Source: Sinorhizobium sp. BG8 (GTDB lineage Bacteria > Pseudomonadota > Alphaproteobacteria > Rhizobiales > Rhizobiaceae). Taken from it: a stretch of DNA of 64,000 bases. Shown piece after piece: positions 25,437-35,102 of the stretch (its first letter is position 1; every line of letters begins with the position of its first letter). The notes under the pieces were generated by a model. The model saw only the letters and a list, made by a program, of their open reading frames with translations. It ran no database searches and was not told the DNA's origin. The translations under genes were made by a program, and so were the position numbers. The stretch is taken from the NCBI RefSeq assembly GCF_016864555.1, contig NZ_CP044011.1, forward strand, positions 4,464,968 to 4,528,967. Reading direction: 5' to 3'.

Positions 25437-28422
25437 TGAGGCGTACCCCTTCCTTGTCAATGAACACCATTTCGCTGACTTCCACCGCGATCGTCTTGTC
25501 AGGCATGGGGATGTAGAGCGTCTGGCCGAGCTTGGCCTGGCCACCCGCCACGACCGCAAGCGCGATCGACCGTCCGCAGTTCTCCGACCAGTAGGACGAG
25601 GTCACGTGGCCGAGCATGGTCATCGGCTTGGGCTCGTTCGGATCGGCGACGATCTGCGCGCCCTCTTCCAGCACTTCCGTCGGGTCCTTGGTCAGCAGGC
25701 CGACCATCTGCTTGCGGCCTTCCTTCACCAGATCCGGCCGCTTGAGGCCCCGGATGCCCACGAAATCGGTCTTCTTCTTCGAGACCGCCCAGCCCACGCC
25801 CGCATCGAAGGGGGTGACCGTTCCGTCCGTATCCTGGCCCACGATGATGTAGCCCTTCTCGGCGCGCAGCACGTGCATCGTCTCGGTGCCGTAGGCGCAG
25901 GCGCCGAGCGGTTCGGCCTGGGCCCAGATCGCCTCCCATACGGCCTGGCCGTAGTCGGCAGGCACGTTGACCTCATAGCCGGCCTCGCCGGTGAACGACA
26001 TGCGGAAGAGCCGGGTCGGAACGCCGCAGATCTTGCCCTCGCGCACGCTCATGTGCGGGAAGGCTTCATTCGACATGTCGATGCCCTCGACCAGCGGAGC
26101 GATGATCTCGCGCGCCTTCGGGCCCTGGACGGCGATGACAGCCCATTGCTCGGTCGTGGATGTGAGCCAGACCTTGAGGTGCGGGAATTCCGTCTGGAGA
26201 TAGTCCTCCATATGGTTCATCACCCGGGGCGCTCCGCCCGTCGTGGTCGTCACATGGAAGCGGTCTTCCGCCAGCCTGCCGACGACGCCGTCGTCATAGA
26301 CGAAGCCGTCCTCGCGCAGCATGATGCCGTATCGGCAGCGACCGGGCTTCAGCGTGTCCCATGCATTGGTGTACATCAGGTTGAGGAACTCGGCCGCATC
26401 CGGACCGACGACCTCGATCTTGCCGAGCGTCGAGGCGTCGAAGATGCCTGCGACGTCGCGGACCGTGCGGCATTCGCGGTTGACCGCATCGTGCATCGTC
26501 TCGCCCGAGCGCGGATAGTACCAGGCTCTCTTCCAGTTGCCGACATCCTCGAAGACCGCGCCATGCGCCTCTTCCCAGGGATGCATCGGTGTCTTGCGGG
26601 CGGGATCGAACAGGTCTCCGCGCGAGTGGCTGATCAGCGTTCCGAACGTGACCGGCGTGTACGGCGCGCGGAAGGTCGTCAGACCAACCTTCGGAATCTC
26701 GCGACCGAGCATGTCCGCAGCGATCGCCAGCCCGTGGATGTTGGACAGCTTGCCCTGGTCGGTCGCCATGCCGTTGGTGGTGAAGCGCTTGATGTGCTCG
26801 ATGGAGTGCATGCCCTCGCGCACGGCAAGGCGGATGTCCTTGGCGCAGACGTCGTTCTGGAAGTCGACGAAGGCCTTGACGGTGGTGTCCGCTCCAGCGC
26901 CCTCCGCGCTCCCGGCCATGCCGCCGGTCCACTCGATGGCGTTCTCGCCGTGCAGTTCCAGCTTTGCGCCGCTCTGATGGCCCGTTGCGCGCGCCATCAG
27001 GTCGCCCGCCGCAAGGGCTTCCTCGATCGTTGCCTGCAGGCCGATCGTGCCGTTGCACGCGCCGATCGAGAGGCAGTCCTGCGCGTAGGTTCCCGGCAGG
27101 AACCGTCCGGTCTCGGCATCGTAGGCAACCTTGCCGCGCGACTGCGAGAACAGGTGCACGGAAGGCGTCCAGCCGGCCGACATGATCAGTGCATCGACGG
27201 GAATGGAGCGCGCGGCGCCGCCGCCGTTGCGCACGACCTTCATGGAAGAAATCCGGCGATATCCCTTGGTGTCCACGACGGAATGGCCGGTGAGAACCTC
27301 AATCCCGAGCGACCGCGCCTCGGAGAGCACCTTCTCGCCCGGTCTTTCGCGGCAGTCGACGATCGCTGCGATCGAAACCCCGGCGCGCTTCAAGTCGAAG
27401 GCCGCCTCGTAGGCGGAATCGTTCGCGGTGTAGACGCCGATCTTGCGGCCTACCGCGACGCCGAAATGGTTGAGGTACGTGCGGGCCGCAGAGGCCAGCA
27501 TGATGCCGGGCCGGTCGTTGTTGGCGAACACCATGTGCCGCTCGATCGCACCCGTCGCCAGGATCACGCGCTTGGCACGGACCTGCCACAGCCGCTCGCG
27601 GGGGAGCTTGCGGTCGGGTCGCGACAGGTGATCCGTGACGCGTTCGGCAAGACCGACGAAATTGTGGTTGTAGTAGCCGAACGCCGTGGTGCGGGTGAGC
27701 ACCGTGACGTTTTCCATGGTCGAGAGTTCGGCGGTTGCGGCCTGCGCCCAGGCGTAGCCCTCCTGTCCGTCGATCGTCACGCCCTTGTCGAAATGCAGCG
27801 CGCCGCCGGCTTCCGGCTGCTCGTCGCAGAGGATGACTTTTGCCCCTGCCCGCGCAGCAGACAGCGCCGCCGCAAGACCGGCGACACCGGCTCCGACCAC
27901 GAGCACGTCGCAATAGGCGTATCGGTTGGCGTAGTGGTCCGGATCCTCTTCCGTCGGCGCCACGCCGAGGCCGGCGGCGCGGCGAATGAAGGGCTCATAG
28001 ACCTTTTCCCAGGCGGCGCGCGGCCACATGAAGGTCTTGTAGTAGAAACCCGCCGCGAAGAAGGGGGAGAAAGCGTTGTTGATGCCGCCGACGTCGAAGG
28101 CGAGCGAAGGCCAGCGATTCTGGGACTCCACCTTCATGCCGTCGAAGACTTCCTGCACGGTCGCCCGCACATTGGGCTGCTTGCGCGCCGTGTCGCGGGC
28201 GACGTCGATGAGCGCGTTCGGCTCCTCCGGTCCCGCCGACAGGATGCCCCGCGGCCGGTGGTACTTGAACGACCGTCCGACGAGATGGACGCCGTTCGCG
28301 ATCAGCGCGGAGGCGACCGTGTCGCCTTCGAGCGCCGCGTAGGTCTTGCCGTCGAAGGTGAAACGCGCGGTCTTGGCGGGGGTCAGGCGACCGGCGCCTG
28401 CAATGCGATTAGCGCCCGTCAT
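25429..28422 (-). CDS. soxA: Sarcosine oxidase subunit alpha
   Basis: The large subunit, 997 residues. It holds an N-terminal 2Fe-2S-ferredoxin-like segment without the metal cysteines (FTFDGKTYAALEGDTVASAL), a Rossmann NAD-binding motif VLVVGAGVAGLAAALSAARA at about 175-195, and a C-terminal glycine-cleavage T-protein-like folate domain (from about 600, with NRECRTVRDVAGIFDASTLG). With beta it passes the methyl carbon to tetrahydrofolate. It overlaps soxD by four bases and soxG by eight, so the four subunits are translated together. Confidence 0.96.
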   Translation of the reverse strand: MTGANRIAGAGRLTPAKTARFTFDGKTYAALEGDTVASALIANGVHLVGRSFKYHRPRGILSAGPEEPNALIDVARDTARKQPNVRATVQEVFDGMKVESQNRWPSLAFDVGGINNAFSPFFAAGFYYKTFMWPRAAWEKVYEPFIRRAAGLGVAPTEEDPDHYANRYAYCDVLVVGAGVAGLAAALSAARAGAKVILCDEQPEAGGALHFDKGVTIDGQEGYAWAQAATAELSTMENVTVLTRTTAFGYYNHNFVGLAERVTDHLSRPDRKLPRERLWQVRAKRVILATGAIERHMVFANNDRPGIMLASAARTYLNHFGVAVGRKIGVYTANDSAYEAAFDLKRAGVSIAAIVDCRERPGEKVLSEARSLGIEVLTGHSVVDTKGYRRISSMKVVRNGGGAARSIPVDALIMSAGWTPSVHLFSQSRGKVAYDAETGRFLPGTYAQDCLSIGACNGTIGLQATIEEALAAGDLMARATGHQSGAKLELHGENAIEWTGGMAGSAEGAGADTTVKAFVDFQNDVCAKDIRLAVREGMHSIEHIKRFTTNGMATDQGKLSNIHGLAIAADMLGREIPKVGLTTFRAPYTPVTFGTLISHSRGDLFDPARKTPMHPWEEAHGAVFEDVGNWKRAWYYPRSGETMHDAVNRECRTVRDVAGIFDASTLGKIEVVGPDAAEFLNLMYTNAWDTLKPGRCRYGIMLREDGFVYDDGVVGRLAEDRFHVTTTTGGAPRVMNHMEDYLQTEFPHLKVWLTSTTEQWAVIAVQGPKAREIIAPLVEGIDMSNEAFPHMSVREGKICGVPTRLFRMSFTGEAGYEVNVPADYGQAVWEAIWAQAEPLGACAYGTETMHVLRAEKGYIIVGQDTDGTVTPFDAGVGWAVSKKKTDFVGIRGLKRPDLVKEGRKQMVGLLTKDPTEVLEEGAQIVADPNEPKPMTMLGHVTSSYWSENCGRSIALAVVAGGQAKLGQTLYIPMPDKTIAVEVSEMVFIDKEGVRLNG

Positions 28423-28763
28423 TTCGCCAGTCCTTCCGTGGCTTCATAGGTCTCGACAGTCTTTTCCGTGGCCTTCGGCTTGTCCGAAAGATCCGGCTTG
28501 GGTTCGCCCGCCTTGTAGCTCATCAGGAACTTGTCGCTGACCGTATCGCGTGCGGCATTGAAGAAGCGCCCGCAGCCGTGGATGTGCCGCCAGCGTTCGA
28601 AAATCAGTCCCTTGGGGTTGTCGCGCAGGAAGAAGAAGGCTTCGAATTCCGCGTCGGTGATATCCGCAATGTTGGTCGGCCGCGCAATATGGGCGTCGCC
28701 GGCATGGCGGAATTCGAGCTCGGAGCGATCTTCCTCGCAATAGGGGCAGTGGATCAAAAGCAT
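28419..28763 (-). CDS. soxD: Sarcosine oxidase subunit delta
   Basis: A 114-residue zinc subunit. The four zinc ligands are visible as CPYCEEDR near the start (Cys6, Cys9) and HIHGCGRFF around residues 60-63. Length and order match the delta subunit. Its TGA overlaps the soxA ATG (ATGA). It follows soxB after 63 bases on the same strand. Confidence 0.93.
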   Translation of the reverse strand: MLLIHCPYCEEDRSELEFRHAGDAHIARPTNIADITDAEFEAFFFLRDNPKGLIFERWRHIHGCGRFFNAARDTVSDKFLMSYKAGEPKPDLSDKPKATEKTVETYEATEGLAK

Positions 28764-28826
28764 CGTGTCTCTCCTGTCCCATGGGCGCCGGACCCGGGCC
28801 GGCCGGCGCGCACGGGAGAATCTCTG

Positions 28827-30080
28827 TCAGTGCGCCACGGCCGCGGCGGCCGCTTCATCGATGAGGCGTCCCGTGCGGAAACGGTCCAGCGTGAGCCCCG
28901 CCGCCAGCTTGTGCGGCTCGCCTTTCGCGATCAGGTGGGCAAACAGGTGCGCCGAGCCGGGGGTCGCCTTGAAGCCGCCGGTTCCCCAGCCGCAGTTGAC
29001 GAAGAGGTTCGGCACGGGCGTCACGCCCTGGATGGCCGAGCGATCCGGGGTGTTGTCGGTGATGCCGCCCCACTGGCGCATCATCTTCACCCGGCGGAAC
29101 ATCGGGAACAGCTCGCAGATGGCGTCGAGCGTATGCGTGATGATCTGCAGGCCGCCGGTCTGGGAATAGGAGTTGTACTGGTCCGTACCGGCACCGATCA
29201 CCAGCTCGCCCTTGTCGGACTGGGAGATGTAGGCGTGAACCGAGTTCGACATGACCACGCACGGGAAGATCGGCTTCATCGGCTCGGAAACCAGCGCCTG
29301 AAGCGGCGTCGAATGCAGGGGAACGCGAACGTCGGCCATCGCCATGACCACGGAATTGTGCCCCGATGCGGAAACGGCGATCTTCTTGGCGCCAATGAAG
29401 CCCCGGCTGGTGTCGACACCCGTCACTTCACCGCTCGGGCCGCGGCGGATGCCCTTGACCTCACAGTTCTGAATGATGTGCACGCCGCGATCCGAAGCGG
29501 CACGCGCATAACCCCAGGCGACCGCATCGTGGCGCGCCGTGCCGCCGCGCCGCTGCAGGGCTGCACCGTTGATCGGATAGCGCGCGGTAGCGGAAATATC
29601 GAGCGGCGGGCAGTAGGCCTTGGCTTGCTCCGGCGTCAGCCATTCATTGTCGATGCCGTGAAGGCGATTGGCGTGAATGTGCCGGCTGAAGGACTGGCGA
29701 TCGTGGACATTGTGGGACAGCATCATGACGCCGCGCGGCGAGTACATGACATTGTAGTTGAGCTCCTGCGACAGCCCTTCCCAGAGCTTCAGCGAATGCT
29801 CGTAGATGTCCATGCTTTCGTCATAGAGATAGTTCGAGCGGATGATGGTGGTGTTGCGGCCCGTATTGCCGCCCCCGAGCCAGCCCTTCTCGATCACGGC
29901 GACATTGGTGATGCCATGTTCCTTCGCGAGATAGTAGGCGGCGCCGAGTCCGTGACCGCCACCCCCGATGATGACGACATCGTACTCCTTGCGCGGTTCC
30001 GGTGAAGTCCATTGGGCTTCCCACCCCTTGTGACCGCGCAACGCCTCGCGTGCTACGGCGAAAACCGAATATTTGCGCAT
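28827..30080 (-). CDS. soxB: Sarcosine oxidase subunit beta
   Basis: The flavin subunit, 417 residues, carrying non-covalent FAD and the covalent FMN shared with alpha. The FAD motif YDVVIIGGGGHGLGAAYYLA lies at about 33-52, then GNTGRNTTIIRSNYLYDES; the C terminus has NCGWGTGGFKATPGSAHLFA. The start MRKYSVFAVAREALRGHKGW fits the family; the frame is open farther upstream but has no related sequence. It heads the soxBDAG operon. A CTGCGACAT inverted repeat about 112-139 bases upstream is a candidate operator. Confidence 0.95.
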   Translation of the reverse strand: MRKYSVFAVAREALRGHKGWEAQWTSPEPRKEYDVVIIGGGGHGLGAAYYLAKEHGITNVAVIEKGWLGGGNTGRNTTIIRSNYLYDESMDIYEHSLKLWEGLSQELNYNVMYSPRGVMMLSHNVHDRQSFSRHIHANRLHGIDNEWLTPEQAKAYCPPLDISATARYPINGAALQRRGGTARHDAVAWGYARAASDRGVHIIQNCEVKGIRRGPSGEVTGVDTSRGFIGAKKIAVSASGHNSVVMAMADVRVPLHSTPLQALVSEPMKPIFPCVVMSNSVHAYISQSDKGELVIGAGTDQYNSYSQTGGLQIITHTLDAICELFPMFRRVKMMRQWGGITDNTPDRSAIQGVTPVPNLFVNCGWGTGGFKATPGSAHLFAHLIAKGEPHKLAAGLTLDRFRTGRLIDEAAAAAVAH

Positions 30081-30465
30081 CCGCCTCTTACTCCGTATGT
30101 CCCGGCCCGATGTCCGTGTCGCCGATAAAAAGCAAATCTGCGCAACGCACAACGTTTTCTTTGCGACGCATTCGGGCGCGCCTTGCAACACCTGCGACAT
30201 GCCGGCCGACATGTCGCAGACGGGCGCTTCCATTCCGGACGCAGATACGGCATCCTGCGGCTCCAGGAGCGGCCGGGAGCGGTTTTTTCGGGGGCGGCGG
30301 GCACATATTTTCCACCGCCTGCGACATCGAGGCTGGACTTGCAGCGGGTGATCTGGTATCCGACGCTCCAATCGCACGCCAATCCGGCGCCGCGAACGTA
30401 TTTTATTTGCCTTGGCGGCCTGCGCTCGCGAGGCTCACCACTCGAACTAAAGGAACGGGATTCTC
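30081..30465. other. Divergent intergenic region between soxB and rpsU
   Basis: This 385-base gap carries the promoters of two divergent genes. The clearest structure is the CTGCGACAT inverted repeat at 30192-30219 plus a third copy at 30319-30327. AAAGGAACGGG at about 30449 is the rpsU ribosome-binding site. No coding frame in the gap is convincing. Confidence 0.6.
30192..30219. promoter_or_regulatory. Candidate operator upstream of soxBDAG
   Basis: CTGCGACAT (30192-30200) and ATGTCGCAG (30211-30219) form perfect 9-bp arms around a 10-base spacer. A further direct copy, CTGCGACAT, lies at 30319-30327. Three half-sites in one promoter gap suggest a dimeric regulator site; AraC-family activators control sarcosine genes in pseudomonads, but no such regulator is in this window. 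Confidence 0.45.
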
Positions 30466-30696
30466 GTGCAGGTACTTGTCCGCGATAACAACGTCGATCA
30501 GGCTCTCCGCGCTCTCAAGAAGAAGATGCAGCGCGAAGGCATTTTCCGGGAAATGAAGATGCGCGACTACTATGAAAAGCCGTCGCAGAAGCGCGCCCGC
30601 GAAAAGGCTGAGGCTGTCCGCCGTGTTCGCAAGCTGGCTCGCAAGCGCGCACAGCGCGAAGGCCTCGTCAGCGGCGGTCGCACCGCAGCACGCTGA
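30466..30696 (+). CDS. rpsU: 30S ribosomal protein S21
   Basis: The 76-residue basic protein begins [20 protein letters not shown] and continues with [20 protein letters not shown], the S21 signature, ending in an Arg/Lys/Ala-rich tail typical of alphaproteobacteria. S21 binds near the 3' end of 16S rRNA and helps start translation. Translation starts at a GTG (30466) preceded by AAAGGAACGGG. A terminator follows 36 bases after the stop, so it is transcribed alone. Confidence 0.96.
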   Translation: MQVLVRDNNVDQALRALKKKMQREGIFREMKMRDYYEKPSQKRAREKAEAVRRVRKLARKRAQREGLVSGGRTAAR

Positions 30697-31011
30697 TCGG
30701 TCGTTTTTTCGACGTTTTCCGATGCAAGGTCTGGCGGGGGCGATATGTTCGCCGCCGCCTTTTTAATATGACGCAGGGACTGGCGCGTCCGCCCCTCTGT
30801 GAAGGGGACGAGACAGCCTGGCCATCGACCTCGGTCGAAACTGTCTTCACGGGTCCAGCAGGACAAAAGCGGCTGCAGACATCAGCCGGAACTGGCGGCG
30901 GGCATTCACGAATATCCGCGATACGCTCAGAGGGCCGCAGCTCCATGTTGCGGACGGCGGGTTCCGGCATGATCAGAATCGGGCGCTTGGCGCCGCCTTG
31001 AGGGACAACAC
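30697..31011. other. Intergenic region after rpsU
   Basis: The 315 bases hold the rpsU terminator at 30733-30764 and the upstream region of the TPR lipoprotein gene. Apart from a likely ribosome-binding site near 31000, I see nothing else that I can support. Confidence 0.5.
30733..30764 (+). terminator. Intrinsic terminator of rpsU
   Basis: GGCGGGGGCGA (30733-30743) pairs with TCGCCGCCGCC (30749-30759), with one mismatch, around TATGT and is followed by TTTTT. Confidence 0.8.
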
Positions 31012-31017
31012 TTGAAC

Positions 31018-31899
31018 ATGGCAGGCATTTCCGGTTTTTCTTCCTACACTTCCGATCGCCGAACGACCCGATTGCTTTCAAAGGGGCGTCTCGCCGCTCT
31101 TCTGCTTGCTGTCGCCGCCCCGGCGCTTCTGGCCGGCTGCCAGTCGAACAATTCCTCCGACGTGATCCAGATCGAACGCGAGCAGGGATCGAACGAGAAC
31201 ATCGCCTCGCTTTCGAGCGTGATCGCGGCCAACCCGCAGGATCCCGAAGGCTACAACGTCCGCGGCTCCGCCTATGGCCGCGCAGGCCAGTTCCGCAAGG
31301 CTCTCGACGATTTCGACCGTGCGATCACGCTGAACCCGCGCTTCTACCAGGCCTACGCCAACCGCGCGCTCGTTCAGCGCAACCTCGGCAAGCAGGGCGA
31401 AGCTGCCGCCGACTACAATTCGGCACTGCAGATCAACCCGAACTATGACGTCGCGTATATCGGCCGTGGCAACCTCTACCGCCAGGCAGGCCGCGTCGAC
31501 GATGCCTTCAAGGATTTCAACAAGGCGATCGAGCTCGACACCACCGATCCGCGCGCCTATCACAACCGCGGCCTGATCTACCAGACCCGCGGGCAGCACG
31601 GGCAGGCCATCGAGGACTTCTCGAAGGCGATCTCGCTGTCGCCGAATTCGCCGGAGCCGTACAACGGCCGTGGCATCTCCTATGCCGCCCAGGGCGACGA
31701 CGACAACGCGTTCTCGGATTTCAACACCGCGATCACGCTGAACAACAAGATTGCGGAATCCTGGGCGAACCAGGCGCTGATCTACGAGCGCCGCGGCGAC
31801 AAGGCCCGCGCCGCCAAGTCCTATTCGCATGCGCTTCAGCTCGATCCGAAGTATCAGCCCGCAAAGGACGGCCTGGCGCGTACCCGCGGTCAGGCGTGA
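31018..31899 (+). CDS. Tetratricopeptide-repeat lipoprotein
   Basis: The 293-residue protein has a lipoprotein signal peptide ending in the lipobox LLAGC (Cys at about 41), then a serine/asparagine linker and about six TPR units (for example AYGRAGQFRKALDDFDRAIT and NLYRQAGRVDDAFKDFNKAI), which resembles NlpI-type scaffolds of the cell envelope. TPRs bind protein partners; none can be named. Two starts are possible: TTG at 31012, with AGGGAC spaced seven bases away, and ATG at 31018. I report the ATG. A strong terminator follows. Confidence 0.88.
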   Translation: MAGISGFSSYTSDRRTTRLLSKGRLAALLLAVAAPALLAGCQSNNSSDVIQIEREQGSNENIASLSSVIAANPQDPEGYNVRGSAYGRAGQFRKALDDFDRAITLNPRFYQAYANRALVQRNLGKQGEAAADYNSALQINPNYDVAYIGRGNLYRQAGRVDDAFKDFNKAIELDTTDPRAYHNRGLIYQTRGQHGQAIEDFSKAISLSPNSPEPYNGRGISYAAQGDDDNAFSDFNTAITLNNKIAESWANQALIYERRGDKARAAKSYSHALQLDPKYQPAKDGLARTRGQA

Positions 31900-31954
31900 T
31901 TTTGCCCGGCCGGTCGACGGCCTGGGCCTAGGCCCGCTGAAGGCGTAAACGACA

Positions 31955-31988
31955 AAGCCCGCGAGATCGTCTCGCGGGCTTCTTTTTT
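31955..31988. terminator. Intrinsic terminator after the TPR lipoprotein gene
   Basis: A perfect 12-bp stem, AAGCCCGCGAGA (31955-31966) and TCTCGCGGGCTT (31970-31981), with a TCG loop is followed by CTTTTTT. It lies between converging genes, so it may also serve pntB on the other strand, where the T tract is weaker. Confidence 0.9.
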
Positions 31989-32035
31989 GTCCTGTGGAGC
32001 CCCCTGAGGGGACCCCGTTCGGGCGTGTCAGTGCG

Positions 32036-33433
32036 TCAGTGGTTCATCGCCTTGACGATTTCCTCGGTCATCTTCTTGGCGTCGCCCAGAAGCATCATCG
32101 TGCCGTCCTTGTAGAACAGCGTATTGTCGATGCCGGCATAGCCGGAGCCGAGCGAACGCTTGACGAAGAGGCAGGTCTTGGCCTTGTCGACGTCGAGGAT
32201 CGGCATGCCGTAGATCGGCGAGGTCTTGTCATCGCGGGCCGCCGGATTGGTCACGTCGTTGGCACCGATGACATAGGCGACGTCGGCCTGCGCGAACTCG
32301 GAGTTGATGTCCTCGAGCTCGAAGACCTCGTCATAGGGAACGTTCGCCTCGGCGAGCAGCACGTTCATGTGGCCGGGCATGCGGCCGGCGACCGGGTGGA
32401 TCGCATACTTCACCTCGACGCCGTTTTCCTTCAGCTTGTCGGCGAGTTCGCGCAGCGCATGCTGCGCCTGGGCGACAGCCATGCCATAGCCGGGGACGAT
32501 GATCACCTTCGAGGCGTTCTGCATGAGGAAGGCCGCGTCGTCTGCGGAACCCTGCTTCACCGTCCGCTGGACGCCGTCGTCCGCCGCTACAGCCGTCTCT
32601 CCGCCGAAACCGCCGAGGATGACCGAGATGAACGAGCGGTTCATCCCCTTGCACATGATGTAGGAGAGGATGGCACCGGAGGAGCCGACCAGCGCCCCGG
32701 TGATGATCAGCGCGAGGTTGCCGAGCGTGAAGCCGATACCGGCCGCTGCCCATCCCGAATAGGAGTTCAGCATCGACACGACGACGGGCATGTCTGCCCC
32801 GCCGATCGGCACGATGATCAGAACACCGAGCGCCAGCGACAGCAGCACGATCGCCCAGAAGTCGAAGTGGCTTTCGCTCACCGCCAGACCGGCGATGAAG
32901 AAGACGATCAGGACCAGCAGCGCCGCATTGATCAGGTGCCGGTAGGGCAGCAGGATCGGCTTGCCGGACATGCGCCCGTCAAGTTTCAGGAAGGCGATGA
33001 TCGAGCCGGTGAAGGTGATCGCGCCGATCGCCACGCCGAGCGCCATTTCCACCAGCGCCTGGCCGTGGATGGAGCCGACCTCGCCGATGCCGAAAGCGGA
33101 CGGCGAGTAGAGTGCTGCGGCGGCCACAAGCACGGCTGCGAGACCGACCAGCGAGTGGAAGCCGGCGACGAGCTGCGGCATCGAGGTCATCGGGATGGAG
33201 CGTGCGATGTACGCCCCTGCCCCGCCGCCGATGGCAAGGCCGAGCACGATCAGCAGCAGCCCGCCGAAGGAGGGCGTCGCCAGGAGCAGCGTCGTGACGA
33301 TCGCGATCCCCATGCCGGTCATGCCGAGCATGTTGCCGCGACGGCTGGTTGTCGGATGAGAGAGCCCGCGCAGCGCTATGATGAACAGGACGCCCGAGAC
33401 GAGATAGAGGAAGGCAGCAATATTCTGAGACAT
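32036..33433 (-). CDS. pntB: NAD(P) transhydrogenase subunit beta
   Basis: The beta subunit of the proton-pumping transhydrogenase, 465 residues. The first 270 or so are multiple membrane segments (start MSQNIAAFLYLVSGVLFIIA; also GGADMPVVVSMLNSYSGWAA), and the C-terminal part is the NADP(H)-binding domain III with VIIVPGYGMAVAQAQHALRE and HPVAGRMPGHMNVLLAEANV. It couples hydride transfer from NADH to NADP+ with proton entry, supplying NADPH. Third gene of the pnt set, 10 bases after pntAB. Confidence 0.96.
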   Translation of the reverse strand: MSQNIAAFLYLVSGVLFIIALRGLSHPTTSRRGNMLGMTGMGIAIVTTLLLATPSFGGLLLIVLGLAIGGGAGAYIARSIPMTSMPQLVAGFHSLVGLAAVLVAAAALYSPSAFGIGEVGSIHGQALVEMALGVAIGAITFTGSIIAFLKLDGRMSGKPILLPYRHLINAALLVLIVFFIAGLAVSESHFDFWAIVLLSLALGVLIIVPIGGADMPVVVSMLNSYSGWAAAGIGFTLGNLALIITGALVGSSGAILSYIMCKGMNRSFISVILGGFGGETAVAADDGVQRTVKQGSADDAAFLMQNASKVIIVPGYGMAVAQAQHALRELADKLKENGVEVKYAIHPVAGRMPGHMNVLLAEANVPYDEVFELEDINSEFAQADVAYVIGANDVTNPAARDDKTSPIYGMPILDVDKAKTCLFVKRSLGSGYAGIDNTLFYKDGTMMLLGDAKKMTEEIVKAMNH

Positions 33434-33443
33434 CAGCGCGCCC

Positions 33444-33854
33444 TCACTTCTCTTTTTTCTTGTACATCGCCAGCATGCGCTGGGTGACGAGGAAGCCGCC
33501 GAAGATATTGACGGACGCGAGTATGAGCGCGATGAAACCGAAGCCCGTGGCGACGCCCGAAAGCGAGATGCCGACGGCGAGCAGGGCGCCGACCACGATC
33601 ACCGAGGAGATCGCGTTGGTGACGGCCATCAGCGGCGTGTGCAGCGCCGGCGTCACCGACCAGACGACATAGTAGCCGACGAAGATCGACAGCACGAAGA
33701 TCGCAAGGCGGAAGACGAAGGGGTCGATCGCGCCTCCCGAGACGCCATGGGCGACCGCGCCTGCGGCGTCGGGCGCATATTCGGCGGCCGTGCGCACGGC
33801 CTCCACCGCACGCTCGAGATCCGTGATTGCCTTGTCCAAAAGCTCGTTTGCCAT
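33444..33854 (-). CDS. pntAB: NAD(P) transhydrogenase subunit alpha part 2 (membrane)
   Basis: In alphaproteobacteria the alpha chain is split, and this 136-residue piece is its membrane part. About four hydrophobic segments follow residue 40 ([20 protein letters not shown], then [20 protein letters not shown]), and the end is [11 protein letters not shown]. Its ATG overlaps the pntAA stop by one base (TGATG). Confidence 0.94.
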   Translation of the reverse strand: MANELLDKAITDLERAVEAVRTAAEYAPDAAGAVAHGVSGGAIDPFVFRLAIFVLSIFVGYYVVWSVTPALHTPLMAVTNAISSVIVVGALLAVGISLSGVATGFGFIALILASVNIFGGFLVTQRMLAMYKKKEK

Positions 33855-35014
33855 CAGGCGGTCCCTCCCATCGCCGGAGCTGCGGCGGCGGCGAAGTTCG
33901 GATGAACCACCGCGCCCGCATGCGTCAGCATCGTCGCCTTCACCAGTTCGTCTTCGAGGTTGAGCGCAAGCGCCTTCGTTTCCTTGTCGATCATCGTCTC
34001 AAGGAACGCGAGAAGGTTCTTGGCATAGAGCAGCGAGGCCGAAGCGGCGATGCGCCCTGCCATGTTGAGGTAGCCGATGACCTTGACGCCTTCGACTTCG
34101 GCCGTCTTTCCGGACTTGACCCCCTCGACATTACCTCCCCGCTCGACAGCGAGATCAACCGCGACCGAGCCGTTGCGCATCGCCTTCAGCATGTCGCGGG
34201 TGACGAGCTTCGGCGCCGGACGCCCCGGAATGAGCGCCGTGGTGATGACGATGTCCTGCTTGGAAATATGGTCTGCGACGAGTGCGGCCTGCTTGGCCTG
34301 GTACTCCTTGGACATTTCCTTGGCGTAGCCGCCGGCTGTTTCCGCTGCCTTGAACTCCTCGTCCTCGACCGCGATGAACTTGGCGCCGAGCGAGGCGACC
34401 TGTTCCTTGGCGGCCGGACGGACGTCGGTTGCCGAGACTGCGGCGCCGAGGCGCCTGGCGGTTGCGATTGCCTGAAGGCCGGCGACGCCCGCCCCCATGA
34501 CGAAGACCTTCGCCGCCGGCACCGTGCCGGCCGCCGTCATCATCATCGGCATTGCCCGGTCGTAGGCCGCGGCCGCCTCGATCACCGCCTGGTAGCCGGC
34601 GAGGTTTGCCTGCGAGGAAAGGACGTCCATCGACTGCGCGCGGGTGATGCGCGGCATCAGCTCCATCGAGAAGCTGGTGAGCCCCGCCTTGGCCATCGCC
34701 GCCAGCGCCGCATCGTTGCCGTAGGGATCCATGATCGCGATCACGATCGCGCCGGACTTGAAGCCGCCGATCTCGGTGTCCGTCGGCCGGCGCACCTTCA
34801 GCACGACGTCAGCCGCCGCCGCGTCGGAGGTCGTTCCGATTCGGGCTCCCACGGCCTCGTAGTCGCTGTCGGAAATACGCGAGGCGAGGCCCGCGCCCTT
34901 CTCGACGACGACGCTGAAGCCGAGGCCGATCATCTTCTTGACCGTCTCGACGGATGCCGCGACGCGGCTTTCGCCCGCCTCTATTTCTTTTGCAATGAAA
35001 ACCGACTTACTCAC
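33854..35014 (-). CDS. pntAA: NAD(P) transhydrogenase subunit alpha part 1
   Basis: The soluble NAD(H)-binding domain I, 386 residues, close to the 384 of Rhodospirillum rubrum alpha-1. It has an alanine-dehydrogenase-like fold with [20 protein letters not shown] at the N terminus and a Rossmann motif [20 protein letters not shown] at about 165-185. The GTG at 35014 is preferred because GGGGAGGGG precedes it by seven bases and the length then fits; the ATG at 35041 adds nine residues and would cover this ribosome-binding site. Confidence 0.93.
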   Translation of the reverse strand: MSKSVFIAKEIEAGESRVAASVETVKKMIGLGFSVVVEKGAGLASRISDSDYEAVGARIGTTSDAAAADVVLKVRRPTDTEIGGFKSGAIVIAIMDPYGNDAALAAMAKAGLTSFSMELMPRITRAQSMDVLSSQANLAGYQAVIEAAAAYDRAMPMMMTAAGTVPAAKVFVMGAGVAGLQAIATARRLGAAVSATDVRPAAKEQVASLGAKFIAVEDEEFKAAETAGGYAKEMSKEYQAKQAALVADHISKQDIVITTALIPGRPAPKLVTRDMLKAMRNGSVAVDLAVERGGNVEGVKSGKTAEVEGVKVIGYLNMAGRIAASASLLYAKNLLAFLETMIDKETKALALNLEDELVKATMLTHAGAVVHPNFAAAAAPAMGGTA

Positions 35015-35102
35015 ACGCCGCCCCTCCCCCAGCACGGACATAAACAGTCAGTGGCGCCCCTGGGAGGGGCACCGGCGATCCGGACAGATCCGGATGTTCA
35101 GA

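Noticed and set aside
25606..28449. 947-codon open frame antisense to soxA
   Set aside because: The sense strand encodes a full sarcosine oxidase alpha subunit; the antisense reading is rich in His/Arg/Asp without any domain.
31994..33487. 497-codon open frame antisense to pntB
   Set aside because: The sense strand is a clear transhydrogenase subunit and the antisense product is of low complexity.
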